This document shows, piece by piece, positions 36,322-45,343 of a DNA stretch of 64,000 nucleotides. This DNA comes from Methanospirillaceae archaeon (GTDB lineage: Archaea > Halobacteriota > Methanomicrobia > Methanomicrobiales > Methanospirillaceae): contig JAFGOM010000109.1 in assembly GCA_016926505.1 (NCBI GenBank), forward strand, positions 1-64,000. Reading direction: 5' to 3'. The first letter of the stretch is position 1; each line of letters starts with the position of its first letter. The notes beneath the pieces are model-generated. The model saw only the letters and a list, made by a program, of their open reading frames with translations, was not told the DNA's origin and made no database searches. The translations under genes were made by a program, and so were the position numbers.

Positions 36322-37693
36322 ACTGGTTATTCGAGAGGGGTGTTTCCTCCTGATCCCGGGTTTCCGGCTTTGTCTGGTCTGTTAAAACGGGACCCTGTTC
36401 TTCCTCATCCTTCTTTTGTTTTTTCTTTTTAATCTTTTCATCACCTTTCGATTCTAAGCGTTTTTTCTCTTCCTGTTCAATCTCTGCCATTACAGAACCG
36501 GCCAGCTCCGGATCTCCGGTAATATAGAAAAGTTGTTCTTTGTCACATGCAAAGGTCTTTGCAAACGTTTTGGGGTCATTTGCTGCGATAAAAGAGATAC
36601 AACGAGTATATTCTTCCAGGATATGGGCCTGTGAAATATGCAGGGTATCGGCAAGACGGGAGAGAATCGCATGCCTTATCTGTTGTTGTTTTTTTGCTGT
36701 TGCAATTCTGTTTCTCCGGTGGGGGGGCATGACCCTGAATCTTATGTTCTGGCCCTTTGGCACTGATACACAAAAAACCATGAGCGCAGATGCATATCTC
36801 CATAAGGTATAGTATTGCATGCGAAACGTTCTCCCCAGATATCTGTCTGCACGGGCGAGCCAGTGATAAGACCGGTTTTGTCCCGAAATGTCAGGGATTT
36901 TAGGAATTTGTTCCTCAATCCAGGGAAGAATCCTGTCAGGTGTCTCATCTACTTCGTATGACATTTGTAAGGGATTTTGATCTTCTTTCATCCCAAAAAC
37001 TGCACCTACGAGGTCAAATATGGATGACCGGTGGTCTTTCTTTGAGATAAAAAGATCCTGTGACGTGAGCGAATTGTTCCCGATACTCGAAGCATAGAGC
37101 ATGTTTACTGCAGACCTGATGTCTCCTTGTGCTCTCTGTGCAAGTATCATGAGGGCTTCTTCAGAACACGTTACACCCTCCCATAAACAGATGTCTTTTA
37201 ACCTGGATGCGATGGAACGAGCCTGAACTGCTTTGAATTGTAATTTTTCAGATATTTTTTGTATCTCTGGTGTGATTCCGTACGCATCATTTGCGATGAG
37301 AATGACCGGTTGCCTGGCATTTTTCAGGACAGAGGAGATGGCGCGGGCACCTCCCCGATCCGCGTTTCCCTGCAGGTTATCGGCTTCATCAAGAATGATG
37401 AGTTTCTGCTTTGCTCCATACAGAGATTGAGTTGTGGATCCTGAACCCGCAATCCGTTCTATGACATCTTTTGTCCGCTGATCACTGGCATTCAGTTCGA
37501 GTACTTCCCAATCCATATCGTTTGCGAGAGCATGGGCGCCTGATGTTTTTCCAATACCGGGTTTTCCATATAAAAGCAGGGGTTTTGATGCCGGGGTCCA
37601 TTTCTGTGCCCATTCAACCATTCTTTTGATAACATCACGGTTTCCGACCAGTTCCGTGATATGAGATGGTCTGTACTTCTCAACCCAGTCCAT
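36296..37693 (-). CDS. rfcL: Replication factor C large subunit
   Basis: 465 residues from MDWVEKYRP (an ATG 21 bases upstream is possible). Walker A GKPGIGKT (43-50), Walker B LIILDEADNL, and the AAA+ sensor region SVLKNARQPVILIAND are present. A long charged linker precedes the C-terminal QSTLFHF, a PCNA-interacting (PIP) motif. With the small subunit it loads the sliding clamp during replication. Divergent from marker 2, with about 65 bases between starts. Confidence 0.93.
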   Translation of the reverse strand: MDWVEKYRPSHITELVGNRDVIKRMVEWAQKWTPASKPLLLYGKPGIGKTSGAHALANDMDWEVLELNASDQRTKDVIERIAGSGSTTQSLYGAKQKLIILDEADNLQGNADRGGARAISSVLKNARQPVILIANDAYGITPEIQKISEKLQFKAVQARSIASRLKDICLWEGVTCSEEALMILAQRAQGDIRSAVNMLYASSIGNNSLTSQDLFISKKDHRSSIFDLVGAVFGMKEDQNPLQMSYEVDETPDRILPWIEEQIPKIPDISGQNRSYHWLARADRYLGRTFRMQYYTLWRYASALMVFCVSVPKGQNIRFRVMPPHRRNRIATAKKQQQIRHAILSRLADTLHISQAHILEEYTRCISFIAANDPKTFAKTFACDKEQLFYITGDPELAGSVMAEIEQEEKKRLESKGDEKIKKKKQKKDEEEQGPVLTDQTKPETRDQEETPLSNNQSTLFHFGV

Positions 37694-37758
37694 GCCTGTT
37701 ATGTTTCCATCCATAAACAAATAAATTATGTGAGATGAGACCGAAATGAGAAGGTACA

Positions 37759-38763
37759 GTGAGTCATTCAACCATGGGAGAATATATCTGTACCACTGAG
37801 ATTGTTGCCAGATCTGTCAGGGAATATGGCGGTGTGAAGCGTAAATCAGAGATTGGTGCAATGGTCAGGGAGCTTCGTATTGAAAGTCCCAAGGTTATTG
37901 CATCATTCGGAGAAGATGCCGCCGTTATAGAGAATAAACAGGATGCTCTTCTTCTTGCTGCCGATGGAATCTGGAGTGTTCTCATGGATGCCGATCCGTA
38001 CTGGTCAGGGTATTGCGCAGTCCTTGTAAATATTCATGATATTGCTGCCATGGGAGGGAAACCCATCGCCATGGTGGATATTCTTTCGGTCGCAAATGAT
38101 GACATCCGTGACAGGGTGATCGCCGGAATGCGTGATGCATCAGCACAATTCGGAGTTCCTATTGTAGGTGGACACCTCCACCCTGATACTCCCTATAATG
38201 CGATTGATGTTGCAATTCTCGGTATTGTTGATAAAAATTCGATAATTTATAGTAATACAGCCCGAACCGGTGATATCGTTCTGGTAGCCATTGATCTCTT
38301 TGGTCGTGTTCATCCTTCCTGTATCTTAAACTGGGATTCTGTGACAAACAGGACGGCTGATGAGGTTCGTGCACAGATACAGGTCATGGCCGGACTTGGT
38401 ACTGATAAGCTGGTAACGGCAGGAAAAGACATCTCAAATCCTGGTATTATCGGAACTCTCGGAATGTTGCTTGAGGTTTCAGGAAAAGGAGCACGTATCG
38501 ATCTTGAAAAGATACCAATACCTGATGTCTGTCCGGAACAGGTGCCCTTTGAGCGCTGGGTCCGGATGTATCCGGGAATGGGGTTCGTATTGACCCTGTG
38601 TAAAGAGTATGAACAGGAAGTAATTGACCGGTTTTGTGCAGTCGGAATGTCAGCAGCAGCAATTGGTGAGGTAACAGACTCAAATCAATTATCAATTTCT
38701 TATAAGGGAGATGATGCAGTCGTCTTTGATTTCATTGATAATGGCATTATGCATCTGTCGTGA
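37759..38763 (+). CDS. Methanogenesis marker protein 2 (AIR synthase-related)
   Basis: 334 residues. AIR synthase/PurM fold with FGEDAAVIENKQDALLLAADG near the start and VGGHLHPDTPYNAIDVAILG in the middle, the PurM ATP-binding features. TIGR03267 members occur across methanogens and are thought to work in a cofactor or methyl-coenzyme M reductase maturation step, not in purine synthesis. GTG 37759 has AAGGT four bases upstream; ATG 37774 is an alternative. Eleven bases separate it from the MtxX gene. Confidence 0.85.
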   Translation: MSHSTMGEYICTTEIVARSVREYGGVKRKSEIGAMVRELRIESPKVIASFGEDAAVIENKQDALLLAADGIWSVLMDADPYWSGYCAVLVNIHDIAAMGGKPIAMVDILSVANDDIRDRVIAGMRDASAQFGVPIVGGHLHPDTPYNAIDVAILGIVDKNSIIYSNTARTGDIVLVAIDLFGRVHPSCILNWDSVTNRTADEVRAQIQVMAGLGTDKLVTAGKDISNPGIIGTLGMLLEVSGKGARIDLEKIPIPDVCPEQVPFERWVRMYPGMGFVLTLCKEYEQEVIDRFCAVGMSAAAIGEVTDSNQLSISYKGDDAVVFDFIDNGIMHLS

Positions 38764-38774
38764 GGGAGAGAGGT

Positions 38775-39530
38775 ATGTCAACTATCGGGATAGGGGTTGA
38801 TACTGATCCAGACCGGGTTTTTCAGAGCATCAGTAATTACCAGGGATCCTGCAGGATTGTATGCTATCGTAAAGAAAATAATGATATCACACACGCCCCC
38901 TGTGAGGTTATCACGAGTAATGATCCGGGAAGGGCTCTTATCACTGACCTCCTGGCGGGTGTGATTCAAGCCGGGATCAGAGGAACGCTTCCTGCCCATG
39001 ATACCCTGACTACACTCAGGACCGCTGCAGGACTTTCCCATCTGGAACGGATTGTTCTTCTTGAATCAGCTGAGAAAAGAAAATTTTTTCTGGCACCGGT
39101 CGGGATTGACGAAGGATGGACTGTCAGGCAGAAGATATCTCTTATCAGAAAAGGAATTTTATTACTCCAAAAAAGTGATCTTTCACAATCGGTTGGTGTA
39201 TTATCAGGGGGGCGTATGGATGATATCGGCCGTCATCCAAAAGTGGATTGGAGCATGGCAGATGCTCTCCTTGTCTGTCAGGCGACAGGTGCTACCTGTT
39301 ATGGTATTTTACTCGAAGATGCTTTAAAAGAGTGTGGACTCATTATTGCCCCGGACGGAATCTCTGGTAATTTAATATTTCGTACGCTTGTCTTTGCCGG
39401 AGCAGGGGCTTCACATGGGGCACCTGTCGTAAATCTCGATAAAATCTTCATAGATACATCGCGCGTCAATCCTAGTTATATTGGTGCGATAGAGCTCGCA
39501 TCATCTCTCATTAACAAATCTGCGCCCTGA
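38775..39530 (+). CDS. mtxX: Methyltransferase MtxX-like (methanogenesis marker 4)
   Basis: 251 residues; ATG 38775 follows GAGAGAGGT, a strong ribosome-binding site. The TIGR03270 pattern is seen: GVDTDPDRVFQSI at the N-terminus, a GALPA-like RGTLPAHDTLTTL segment, then VGVLSGGRMDDIGRHPKVD and ADALLVCQATGATCYGILLEDA, typical of the phosphotransacetylase-like fold. It is a presumed methyltransferase subunit restricted to methanogens. Co-transcribed with marker 2. Confidence 0.87.
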   Translation: MSTIGIGVDTDPDRVFQSISNYQGSCRIVCYRKENNDITHAPCEVITSNDPGRALITDLLAGVIQAGIRGTLPAHDTLTTLRTAAGLSHLERIVLLESAEKRKFFLAPVGIDEGWTVRQKISLIRKGILLLQKSDLSQSVGVLSGGRMDDIGRHPKVDWSMADALLVCQATGATCYGILLEDALKECGLIIAPDGISGNLIFRTLVFAGAGASHGAPVVNLDKIFIDTSRVNPSYIGAIELASSLINKSAP

Positions 39531-39670
39531 AAAATCATTATTTTTGTTTATTGGGGGAAAATAGGTTAAAATGTTTATTATCTCAATAATTCAATAATTT
39601 GCATCGATAATTGGAAACGGTCATGAATATACAGCTAAAATTCAAAAATATCTCTCATAATCTCGAAATG

Positions 39671-39678
39671 TTTAAATA
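39671..39678 (+). promoter_or_regulatory. TATA box of histone gene
   Basis: TTTAAATA preceded by purine-rich CGAAATG (BRE-like), 36 bases before the histone ATG. With GAGGT at 39701-39705 this gives a short leader with a ribosome-binding site. Confidence 0.6.
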
Positions 39679-39713
39679 GATACCAATTAACCTATTTTCC
39701 GAGGTAAAGGACT

Positions 39714-39920
39714 ATGGCAGACTTACCTATAGCAGCAGTTGTTAGAATTGCAAAGAAGAACGGTGCCGAACGTGTCGGCAGTGATGCAGCATCAGCACTT
39801 GTTGTCAAGGCTGAAGATTATATCGCGATGCTGACAAAGGAAGCAAACCGTTTAGCACAGCATGCCGGAAGAAAGACCATCAAGGAAGAAGATGTAAAGA
39901 TGGCAGCAGAAAATGCTTAA
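39714..39920 (+). CDS. Archaeal histone (HMf family)
   Basis: 68 residues. Helix 1-loop-helix 2-loop-helix 3 histone fold: DLPIAAVVRIAKKNGAERVG, SDAASALVVKAEDYIAMLTK and AGRKTIKEEDVKMAAE. RKTI and the R/K at the loop positions are DNA-contact residues typical of HMfB. It forms dimers that polymerise along DNA and compact the chromosome. No tail extensions. Strong TATA and ribosome-binding site suggest high expression. Confidence 0.97.
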   Translation: MADLPIAAVVRIAKKNGAERVGSDAASALVVKAEDYIAMLTKEANRLAQHAGRKTIKEEDVKMAAENA

Positions 39921-40085
39921 ATCTTCTCTTCCTTTTGGATTCCAGGTAATGTAGTCTTTTACCCAGGGAATTTTACCTTTTTATTAATTTCTTAATCACT
40001 GATTCTGCTTTCACGAAACCCAAGAGTATTGGTATACCGGTTGAAAATAAAGCAGAAAGAGGTTTTTTATTCTGTCAACTGAAGG

Positions 40086-40667
40086 TTATCGTGTTTCTTT
40101 GGTACTTGGGATCCGGTCGTATCCGGGGATAAGAGATGTTGCATCAGCAAGAGCAATACCAAAGGCCTTAAAAAGAGCTTCACATTTATGATGCTCGTTT
40201 CTGCCAGTTGCATGCATATGCATTGTTGCACCTGCAGCGTAACAGAAACTTATAAAAAAGTGCTCGATGAGTGAGGGTTCAAGGATACACTCAATAGGAT
40301 TGACAAAGGATGCACGAAACACGAGGTAAGGCCTTCCTCCGAGATCGATAACCACTGTTGCACATGATTCATCCATAGGGATCATGACATGGGCATACCG
40401 TTTCAATCCACAGCCTTCTCCAACTGCTTCACGAAAGGCTGAACCAAGCACGATGGCAACATCTTCCATGGTGTGATGTGCCCCTACAGGCAGGTCTCCA
40501 ATCGCCTTACAGATGATATCAAACCGACCATGACGGGCAACGGCTGACAGCATGTGATCTAAGAAAGGGATACCCGTTGCAATATCATACTCTCCCGTGC
40601 CCTCGATGGTGAGGGTAAGAGAGATATCTGTCTCGCCTGTTCTCCTCTCTATCGTCGCAGATCTCAT
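40086..40667 (-). CDS. hisB: Imidazoleglycerol-phosphate dehydratase
   Basis: 193 residues from the ATG at 40667, whose ATGA overlaps the hisA stop; GAGGTG is about seven bases upstream. GIPFLDHMLSAVARHG and HHTMEDVAIVLG are the metal-binding histidine segments; HMHATGRNEHHKCEALFKAFG is the third. It converts imidazole glycerol phosphate to imidazole acetol phosphate in histidine biosynthesis. The bacterial phosphatase fusion is absent. Third gene of hisG-hisA-hisB. Confidence 0.95.
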   Translation of the reverse strand: MRSATIERRTGETDISLTLTIEGTGEYDIATGIPFLDHMLSAVARHGRFDIICKAIGDLPVGAHHTMEDVAIVLGSAFREAVGEGCGLKRYAHVMIPMDESCATVVIDLGGRPYLVFRASFVNPIECILEPSLIEHFFISFCYAAGATMHMHATGRNEHHKCEALFKAFGIALADATSLIPGYDRIPSTKETR

Positions 40668-41374
40668 CGTGACACCTCGAGTACTTCTGATAATTTTAAA
40701 CGTTGTGAATACAGGGCAGATCCAAGAATTACTCCCCATACATTGTTCTCTTTAAGCGTAATCAGATCCTCTGTCGTGGTAATACCCCCTGATACCATTA
40801 CCGGGAGATCGGTGTGTGAAATCAGATTCTGTATCGTAGTGATATTGATGCCTTCACAGAGCCCCTCAACATCTACATTGGTAAACAGGAGCGAACCGGC
40901 ACCCCTCTCTTCAAACGTTTTTGCCCACGTGATATAATTGCCAACTGGTCGTTCCCATCCGTGGGTAACAACTTCACCTCCGAGAGCATCAACACCTGCC
41001 ATAACCCGTTCTGAGCCGTACTCAGATGCGATAGTACTGATGGAATCGGGATTTTCAACTGCGAGTGTACTGATGATAATCCGGTCAACTCCGATATCAA
41101 GCCATGCCTCTGCATCCTCAATGGAACGGATTCCTCCTCCCAGTTGGATGTACACCCCGGTCTCAGTCAGCAACTCTCTGATAATCTCAGCGTTTCGTCG
41201 TGCGTTGCCGAACGCTCCGTTCAGATTAACAATATGGAGTGCATCAGCGCCTTCATCAAGCCACCGGTGAGCACATTCAAGGGGTTTTCCATACACAGTT
41301 GACCTGTTTCTGTCTCCCTGAACAAGCTGGACACAATTTCCGTCCAGTATATCAACAGCAGGAAATACAATCAT
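40664..41374 (-). CDS. hisA: Phosphoribosylformimino-AICAR ribotide isomerase
   Basis: 236 residues, TIM barrel. FPAVDILDGNCVQLVQGD opens the barrel with the catalytic Asp, GGGIRSIEDAE and SGGITTTEDLI are phosphate loops. HisA isomerises ProFAR to PRFAR, the fourth histidine step. It starts 12 bases after hisG and overlaps hisB by ATGA, so the three are co-translated. Confidence 0.95.
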   Translation of the reverse strand: MIVFPAVDILDGNCVQLVQGDRNRSTVYGKPLECAHRWLDEGADALHIVNLNGAFGNARRNAEIIRELLTETGVYIQLGGGIRSIEDAEAWLDIGVDRIIISTLAVENPDSISTIASEYGSERVMAGVDALGGEVVTHGWERPVGNYITWAKTFEERGAGSLLFTNVDVEGLCEGINITTIQNLISHTDLPVMVSGGITTTEDLITLKENNVWGVILGSALYSQRLKLSEVLEVSR

Positions 41375-41386
41375 TGTTTCTGTCCT

Positions 41387-42259
41387 TTACGGTACCATTC
41401 TCTCGATGGCCATAACCAGAATATCCCGTGCCCCTGCATTTTTCAGCCGGTTAATCAGTTGATATACCCGTTCGAGATCGACAACAGCATGAACTGCTAC
41501 CATATCTGCACCTGATGCAACCTGCATAATGGTTGGTCCGGCCATACCCGGGATAATGGCAAGCACATCTTCGAGATGATCTTTCCAGACATTCATCATG
41601 AGATACGTTTTATTGCGTGCATTGATTACACTCTCAAAAGCCAGGGTTATTTCATCTATTTTTAATTTTTTTTCCTGAAATAAGGAATGGTTCGCAATAA
41701 GCATTGTCTGTGTCTCAAGTACGGTATCGATAACGGTAAGGCGGTTCTGTTTTAACGTCGTTCCCGAACTGGTAATATCGATGATTGCATCTGAAATTCC
41801 CAGATGCGGGGTTGCTTCGCATGCACCGCCAACAGGTATGATCTCTGCCCTGATACCAATCTTCTCGATATATCGTTTTGCGATTGATGGAAACTCAGTA
41901 GAAATCCGCTTATTATTCAGATCTTTTGGGTTTTGTATTCCTGAATCTTCGTCAACGGCAAGAACAATTGATGCATTTCCAAACCCGAGTGAGAGAAGTT
42001 CCATGACATCTGCTTTTCGTTCGGTAACCATGTCATGACCGGTGATACCAATATCTGCTATTCCTGAAGCCACATAGGATGGAATGTCAATCGGGCGTAC
42101 ATAGATAATATCAAGTGCCGGATCATTGGTACTGACAACAAGCGATCGCTCACCGCTTTCATACAGCACGAGACCTGCTTTCTGAATCAGTTCCCTGATG
42201 GGAACTGAAATTCTCCCTTTATGGGGAATAGCAAGCCTGATCTTCTGATTACTACTCAT
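41387..42259 (-). CDS. hisG: ATP phosphoribosyltransferase, long form
   Basis: 290 residues. RLAIPHKGRISVPIRELIQKAG at the N-terminus, DIGITGHDMV in the middle and DITSSGTTLKQN near 185 binding PRPP. The extra C-terminal about 75 residues form the regulatory HisG_C domain found in the long, feedback-inhibited form, so no HisZ partner is needed. First step of histidine biosynthesis. First gene of the cluster. Confidence 0.95.
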   Translation of the reverse strand: MSSNQKIRLAIPHKGRISVPIRELIQKAGLVLYESGERSLVVSTNDPALDIIYVRPIDIPSYVASGIADIGITGHDMVTERKADVMELLSLGFGNASIVLAVDEDSGIQNPKDLNNKRISTEFPSIAKRYIEKIGIRAEIIPVGGACEATPHLGISDAIIDITSSGTTLKQNRLTVIDTVLETQTMLIANHSLFQEKKLKIDEITLAFESVINARNKTYLMMNVWKDHLEDVLAIIPGMAGPTIMQVASGADMVAVHAVVDLERVYQLINRLKNAGARDILVMAIERMVP

Positions 42260-42297
42260 ATTATATGATTCGGTTCTATCTGTAACAGAATGGGTTA

Positions 42298-43500
42298 TCA
42301 GAACGTTTTCAGTTCTCCGGCGATAATCCGCTCGGAATAATCACATATTTCCATCAGACCGGCATCGATTACCTCATATACCGGTTTTTCAAGTTCCTTT
42401 ATTGTGAATGAATCCTTTGGGAGAATCTGGGCACTTGCAACCAACGGCTGATCAATGGGTTTTCCGATCTGGGAGAGGAACCGAAGGTATATCTCTTCGA
42501 TTCCGTCAATCTTTCTGACACATTCATGGGCAAGTTCATTAGTAAGGATATTGTATATCTTCCCGATATGGTTTATCGGGTTCTTTCCTGATGTTGCCTC
42601 CATGCTCATCGGCCGGTGGGGTGTTATAAGGCCGTTTGCCCGGTTACCCCGTCCGACCGATCCGTCGTCTCCCATCTCTGCCGAGGTTCCGGTAACGGTC
42701 AGGAAAAGACTGCATTCCTGTACACAATCTGCAGCATTCACATCAACTTCGACAGTCCGGGATGTGAATTTCCGTGCAACAGATTCAGATTCTTCTTTTA
42801 ACCGGCATACATAGTCAGTATACTCATCTATTGAGGAGATATACCGGTCTACCATGGCACAACACATGGTGAGTTTAATTTTTTCACCGGTTCTAAGGCC
42901 CATGATCTTGATATCCTGTCCGTAGGCAGGATATTTTAATCGGAATGTGTTGTCAATATGGGAACTGATCTCCTTGATGATCGTCTCTGTCTCTGAGTAT
43001 GGCGCATAAGAAACACCGAAAGAAGTATCATTTGCTCTGGGGATAGCACCTTCCTGTGGTTTAAAAACATCCCTGAGGTCAGTAGATCCGGTTCCCAGTC
43101 TGCAGTCAACGATGATATCTGAGTCAAGGTTAAGTTCAGGAAGTATCTTTTTGATATAGTCCTTTGCAGCCCTGAGAACTATTGGATCGGTGGGTATTGT
43201 CTTCCCGTTAAACTCTTTCGTGGCCCGCCCGTCAAGAAGGACATACATCGGTTTAATGATCGTACCACCGCCGAACTGGGGTTTTGATTCTCCGGCCACA
43301 ATCTCTCCCTGATCGGTATTGTGATGAAGTGCCCCGCCAAAAAGATCAATATATGCTTTTGAGAGTTCTCTGCTCATCGATTCAGCAATTCCGTCTGCGA
43401 TGCTGTCCGGATGACCAAGACATTTTCTCTCAACCAGTTCAATCTGTTGTTTTTCTAAAGGAATCTGGGTTAATGGTTCAATAGAAATGTTGCGACTCAT
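42298..43500 (-). CDS. mat: S-adenosylmethionine synthetase, archaeal type
   Basis: 400 residues, matching the archaeal MAT family (about 400) and unlike the bacterial MetK sequence. KCLGHPDSIADGIAESMSRE carries the conserved HPD; GGGTIIKPMYVLLDGRA and GRGNRANGLITPHRPMSMEA are family signatures. It makes SAM from methionine and ATP for the many methyl and radical SAM enzymes in this window. A dyad lies 53-73 bases upstream of its start. Confidence 0.97.
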   Translation of the reverse strand: MSRNISIEPLTQIPLEKQQIELVERKCLGHPDSIADGIAESMSRELSKAYIDLFGGALHHNTDQGEIVAGESKPQFGGGTIIKPMYVLLDGRATKEFNGKTIPTDPIVLRAAKDYIKKILPELNLDSDIIVDCRLGTGSTDLRDVFKPQEGAIPRANDTSFGVSYAPYSETETIIKEISSHIDNTFRLKYPAYGQDIKIMGLRTGEKIKLTMCCAMVDRYISSIDEYTDYVCRLKEESESVARKFTSRTVEVDVNAADCVQECSLFLTVTGTSAEMGDDGSVGRGNRANGLITPHRPMSMEATSGKNPINHIGKIYNILTNELAHECVRKIDGIEEIYLRFLSQIGKPIDQPLVASAQILPKDSFTIKELEKPVYEVIDAGLMEICDYSERIIAGELKTF

Positions 43501-43552
43501 TACAATCCTCGTTCATTTGTACCAAAGATTATCAGCTCATGAAATGATAGGG

Positions 43553-43573
43553 ATCCACCTGCATATGGTGGAT
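43553..43573 (-). promoter_or_regulatory. 7-bp dyad upstream of mat
   Basis: ATCCACC-tgcatat-GGTGGAT is a perfect dyad, ending 53 bases before the methionine adenosyltransferase start. It could be an operator. I saw no resemblance to bacterial SAM riboswitches. Confidence 0.35.
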
Positions 43574-43796
43574 ATCATGGGATTTACAAGATTCTTCCCT
43601 GATCAGTTCCTGACTGATGTGATCTCTTTGTATATACTCAGTTATGAAGTATTATAATAGATAGTCATTCGCAAAAACAGCAGAGAAATGAATAAAGCAT
43701 CTCAGGTCTCATTTTTTTACCTGATATGCTCCCGGAGGAAAAACAGGCTGCAACAGAATGCGTAACATCCTTGAGTTTTCATTTTTAAAAATCAGG

Positions 43797-44867
43797 TTAT
43801 GGACCAGTCCGGCCCTGTCTTTCTGCGATTAATGCGGCTGCGTTATCCCATATGTCATGCCGAAGGAGTATGATTGCAAAGAATCCCATGATGATGATCC
43901 CGAATATTCCGGTTCCAAAAGAGTATATCATGTCGGTTGGATACGAGATATAAAACCAGGCGAGGGGTTCTGTGGTGTCGGTTATCATGTGAAGAATGAC
44001 TGCGATCCATACGCTTCCGGTTTTTAGCACGACAATGCAGAAAAATACTGCAAAAACTACTGACAACAGCAGCATTACAAGATTCCCGATGAAAGGCTTA
44101 TCAGGATAATTCATTCCCATTATAATCAGTCCGCTGTGCCATAACCCCCAGATAATTCCCAGTATCAGGACACCTATCCTTCCGCCGAATTTCGTGAAAA
44201 GACGATCCTGAAGATATATTCTCCATCCATACTCTTCTCCAAAGTAACAGACCCATCCGACAAAAAAACCAAGAACGCAGTTAATGCACAAAGAAGTGAA
44301 AAATTCTTTTAGGTTGAACGAAAAGTAAGGATCCCCACAATGGAAGAGATGGTTTAAGTAATAGACAGAGAAGAAAAGAAGGCTGAATAGGAGAATGGAA
44401 ATACCATACCATTTCAGGTTTTTCCCGATTGAGAGACCGAAAGGATAGAGTTCATCACGAAGCCGTTTCACAACGTTCATAAGCATGATGATACAAATGC
44501 TTGCCACAATCACGATAAGCGATAACGTTGGCATGAACTGAAAGATAGGCAACGTAACCAGTTTTACCGGAATAACCGGACCGAGATACATTTCAAAGAG
44601 AAATACTGCAACGCTGAGTAAGAAAAGAAGATACGTGATCTTCACAGAGCATGTCAGTGTCCGATAGGTATATACACACATACAAAAAATGGCAACGATT
44701 GCAGGCATGGTCATCTGAACAATCGTACTAAAAGGGGGAACTTTGTCAATTGTCCCATAGGTAAGGATAAGCAGGAGATCAAATGCATAGGTAATCAAAA
44801 AAGTAATGCCGATAAACACCAGGATTTCCTTATTCAAACCAGAATGTGAAATTTTTTCAGTACTCAT
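43797..44867 (-). CDS. CPBP family intramembrane protease (Abi/Rce1-like)
   Basis: 356 residues from the ATG at 44867, which has GGAGGAG nearby upstream. About eight membrane helices. The catalytic EEYGWR (211-216), WGLWHSG with H244 and a third helix ILHMITD are the three motifs of Rce1-type glutamate membrane proteases. In bacteria members process peptides or prenylated proteins; the substrate here is unknown. No bacteriocin-like gene was seen nearby. Confidence 0.88.
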   Translation of the reverse strand: MSTEKISHSGLNKEILVFIGITFLITYAFDLLLILTYGTIDKVPPFSTIVQMTMPAIVAIFCMCVYTYRTLTCSVKITYLLFLLSVAVFLFEMYLGPVIPVKLVTLPIFQFMPTLSLIVIVASICIIMLMNVVKRLRDELYPFGLSIGKNLKWYGISILLFSLLFFSVYYLNHLFHCGDPYFSFNLKEFFTSLCINCVLGFFVGWVCYFGEEYGWRIYLQDRLFTKFGGRIGVLILGIIWGLWHSGLIIMGMNYPDKPFIGNLVMLLLSVVFAVFFCIVVLKTGSVWIAVILHMITDTTEPLAWFYISYPTDMIYSFGTGIFGIIIMGFFAIILLRHDIWDNAAALIAERQGRTGP

Positions 44868-45343
44868 CCAACTCCTCCATTTTATCATGACGATCTGCTT
44901 TCAGATAACAATTGAACAATATTATATCCATTCCAGAATATAAATGGTGCGGGTGTATTGTATGATAGGCGGATTCTTTTGATGTGTTTCCCTTGAATCG
45001 GGACTTTGCACATCACACAATTGTGCAAAGTAATTCTATCCACTTTTTTTGCAGGCAAGGGGATCCCGTGCCGAACGTGAAAAACCTTAAAAATAGATCC
45101 CCATTTTTAGATACCTGCGGAGTCCCGACTTGATCCTGTGTAATGCAGACGAAACAAAAGATAACAATAAAAAACACGGTAATTAATTCATAGACAGAAA
45201 TGCACAGGTTTGTTCCCTGTACAAAAAGCCGTGACTCTTAGAGAGTGATCGTGTGTTCTCATCGGTATCAAATTTGATAGAGATTGTGAAATTGTGTACG
45301 TCAGATTGCATGCCGGTTTGATCTCATCTCTATTTTTTGGAGT
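44868..45343. other. Intergenic region with 10-bp dyad
   Basis: No gene supported. It separates hsdS (3' end) from the CPBP gene (5' end), both minus strand. A perfect 10-bp dyad lies at 45003-45031, and GGGGATC and GATCCCC copies occur about 40 bases apart after it. Confidence 0.35.
45003..45031. repeat. Perfect 10-bp inverted repeat
   Basis: ACTTTGCACA (45003-45012) is exactly complementary to TGTGCAAAGT (45022-45031) with a nine-base spacer. It is 136 bases before the CPBP start and 313 bases after the hsdS end. The spacing suits either a protein site or an RNA hairpin. Confidence 0.5.

Noticed and set aside
36296-36500. RFC-L charged tail as a frameshift artefact
   Set aside because: It is low-complexity but ends in a proper PCNA-interacting motif, as expected for the family.
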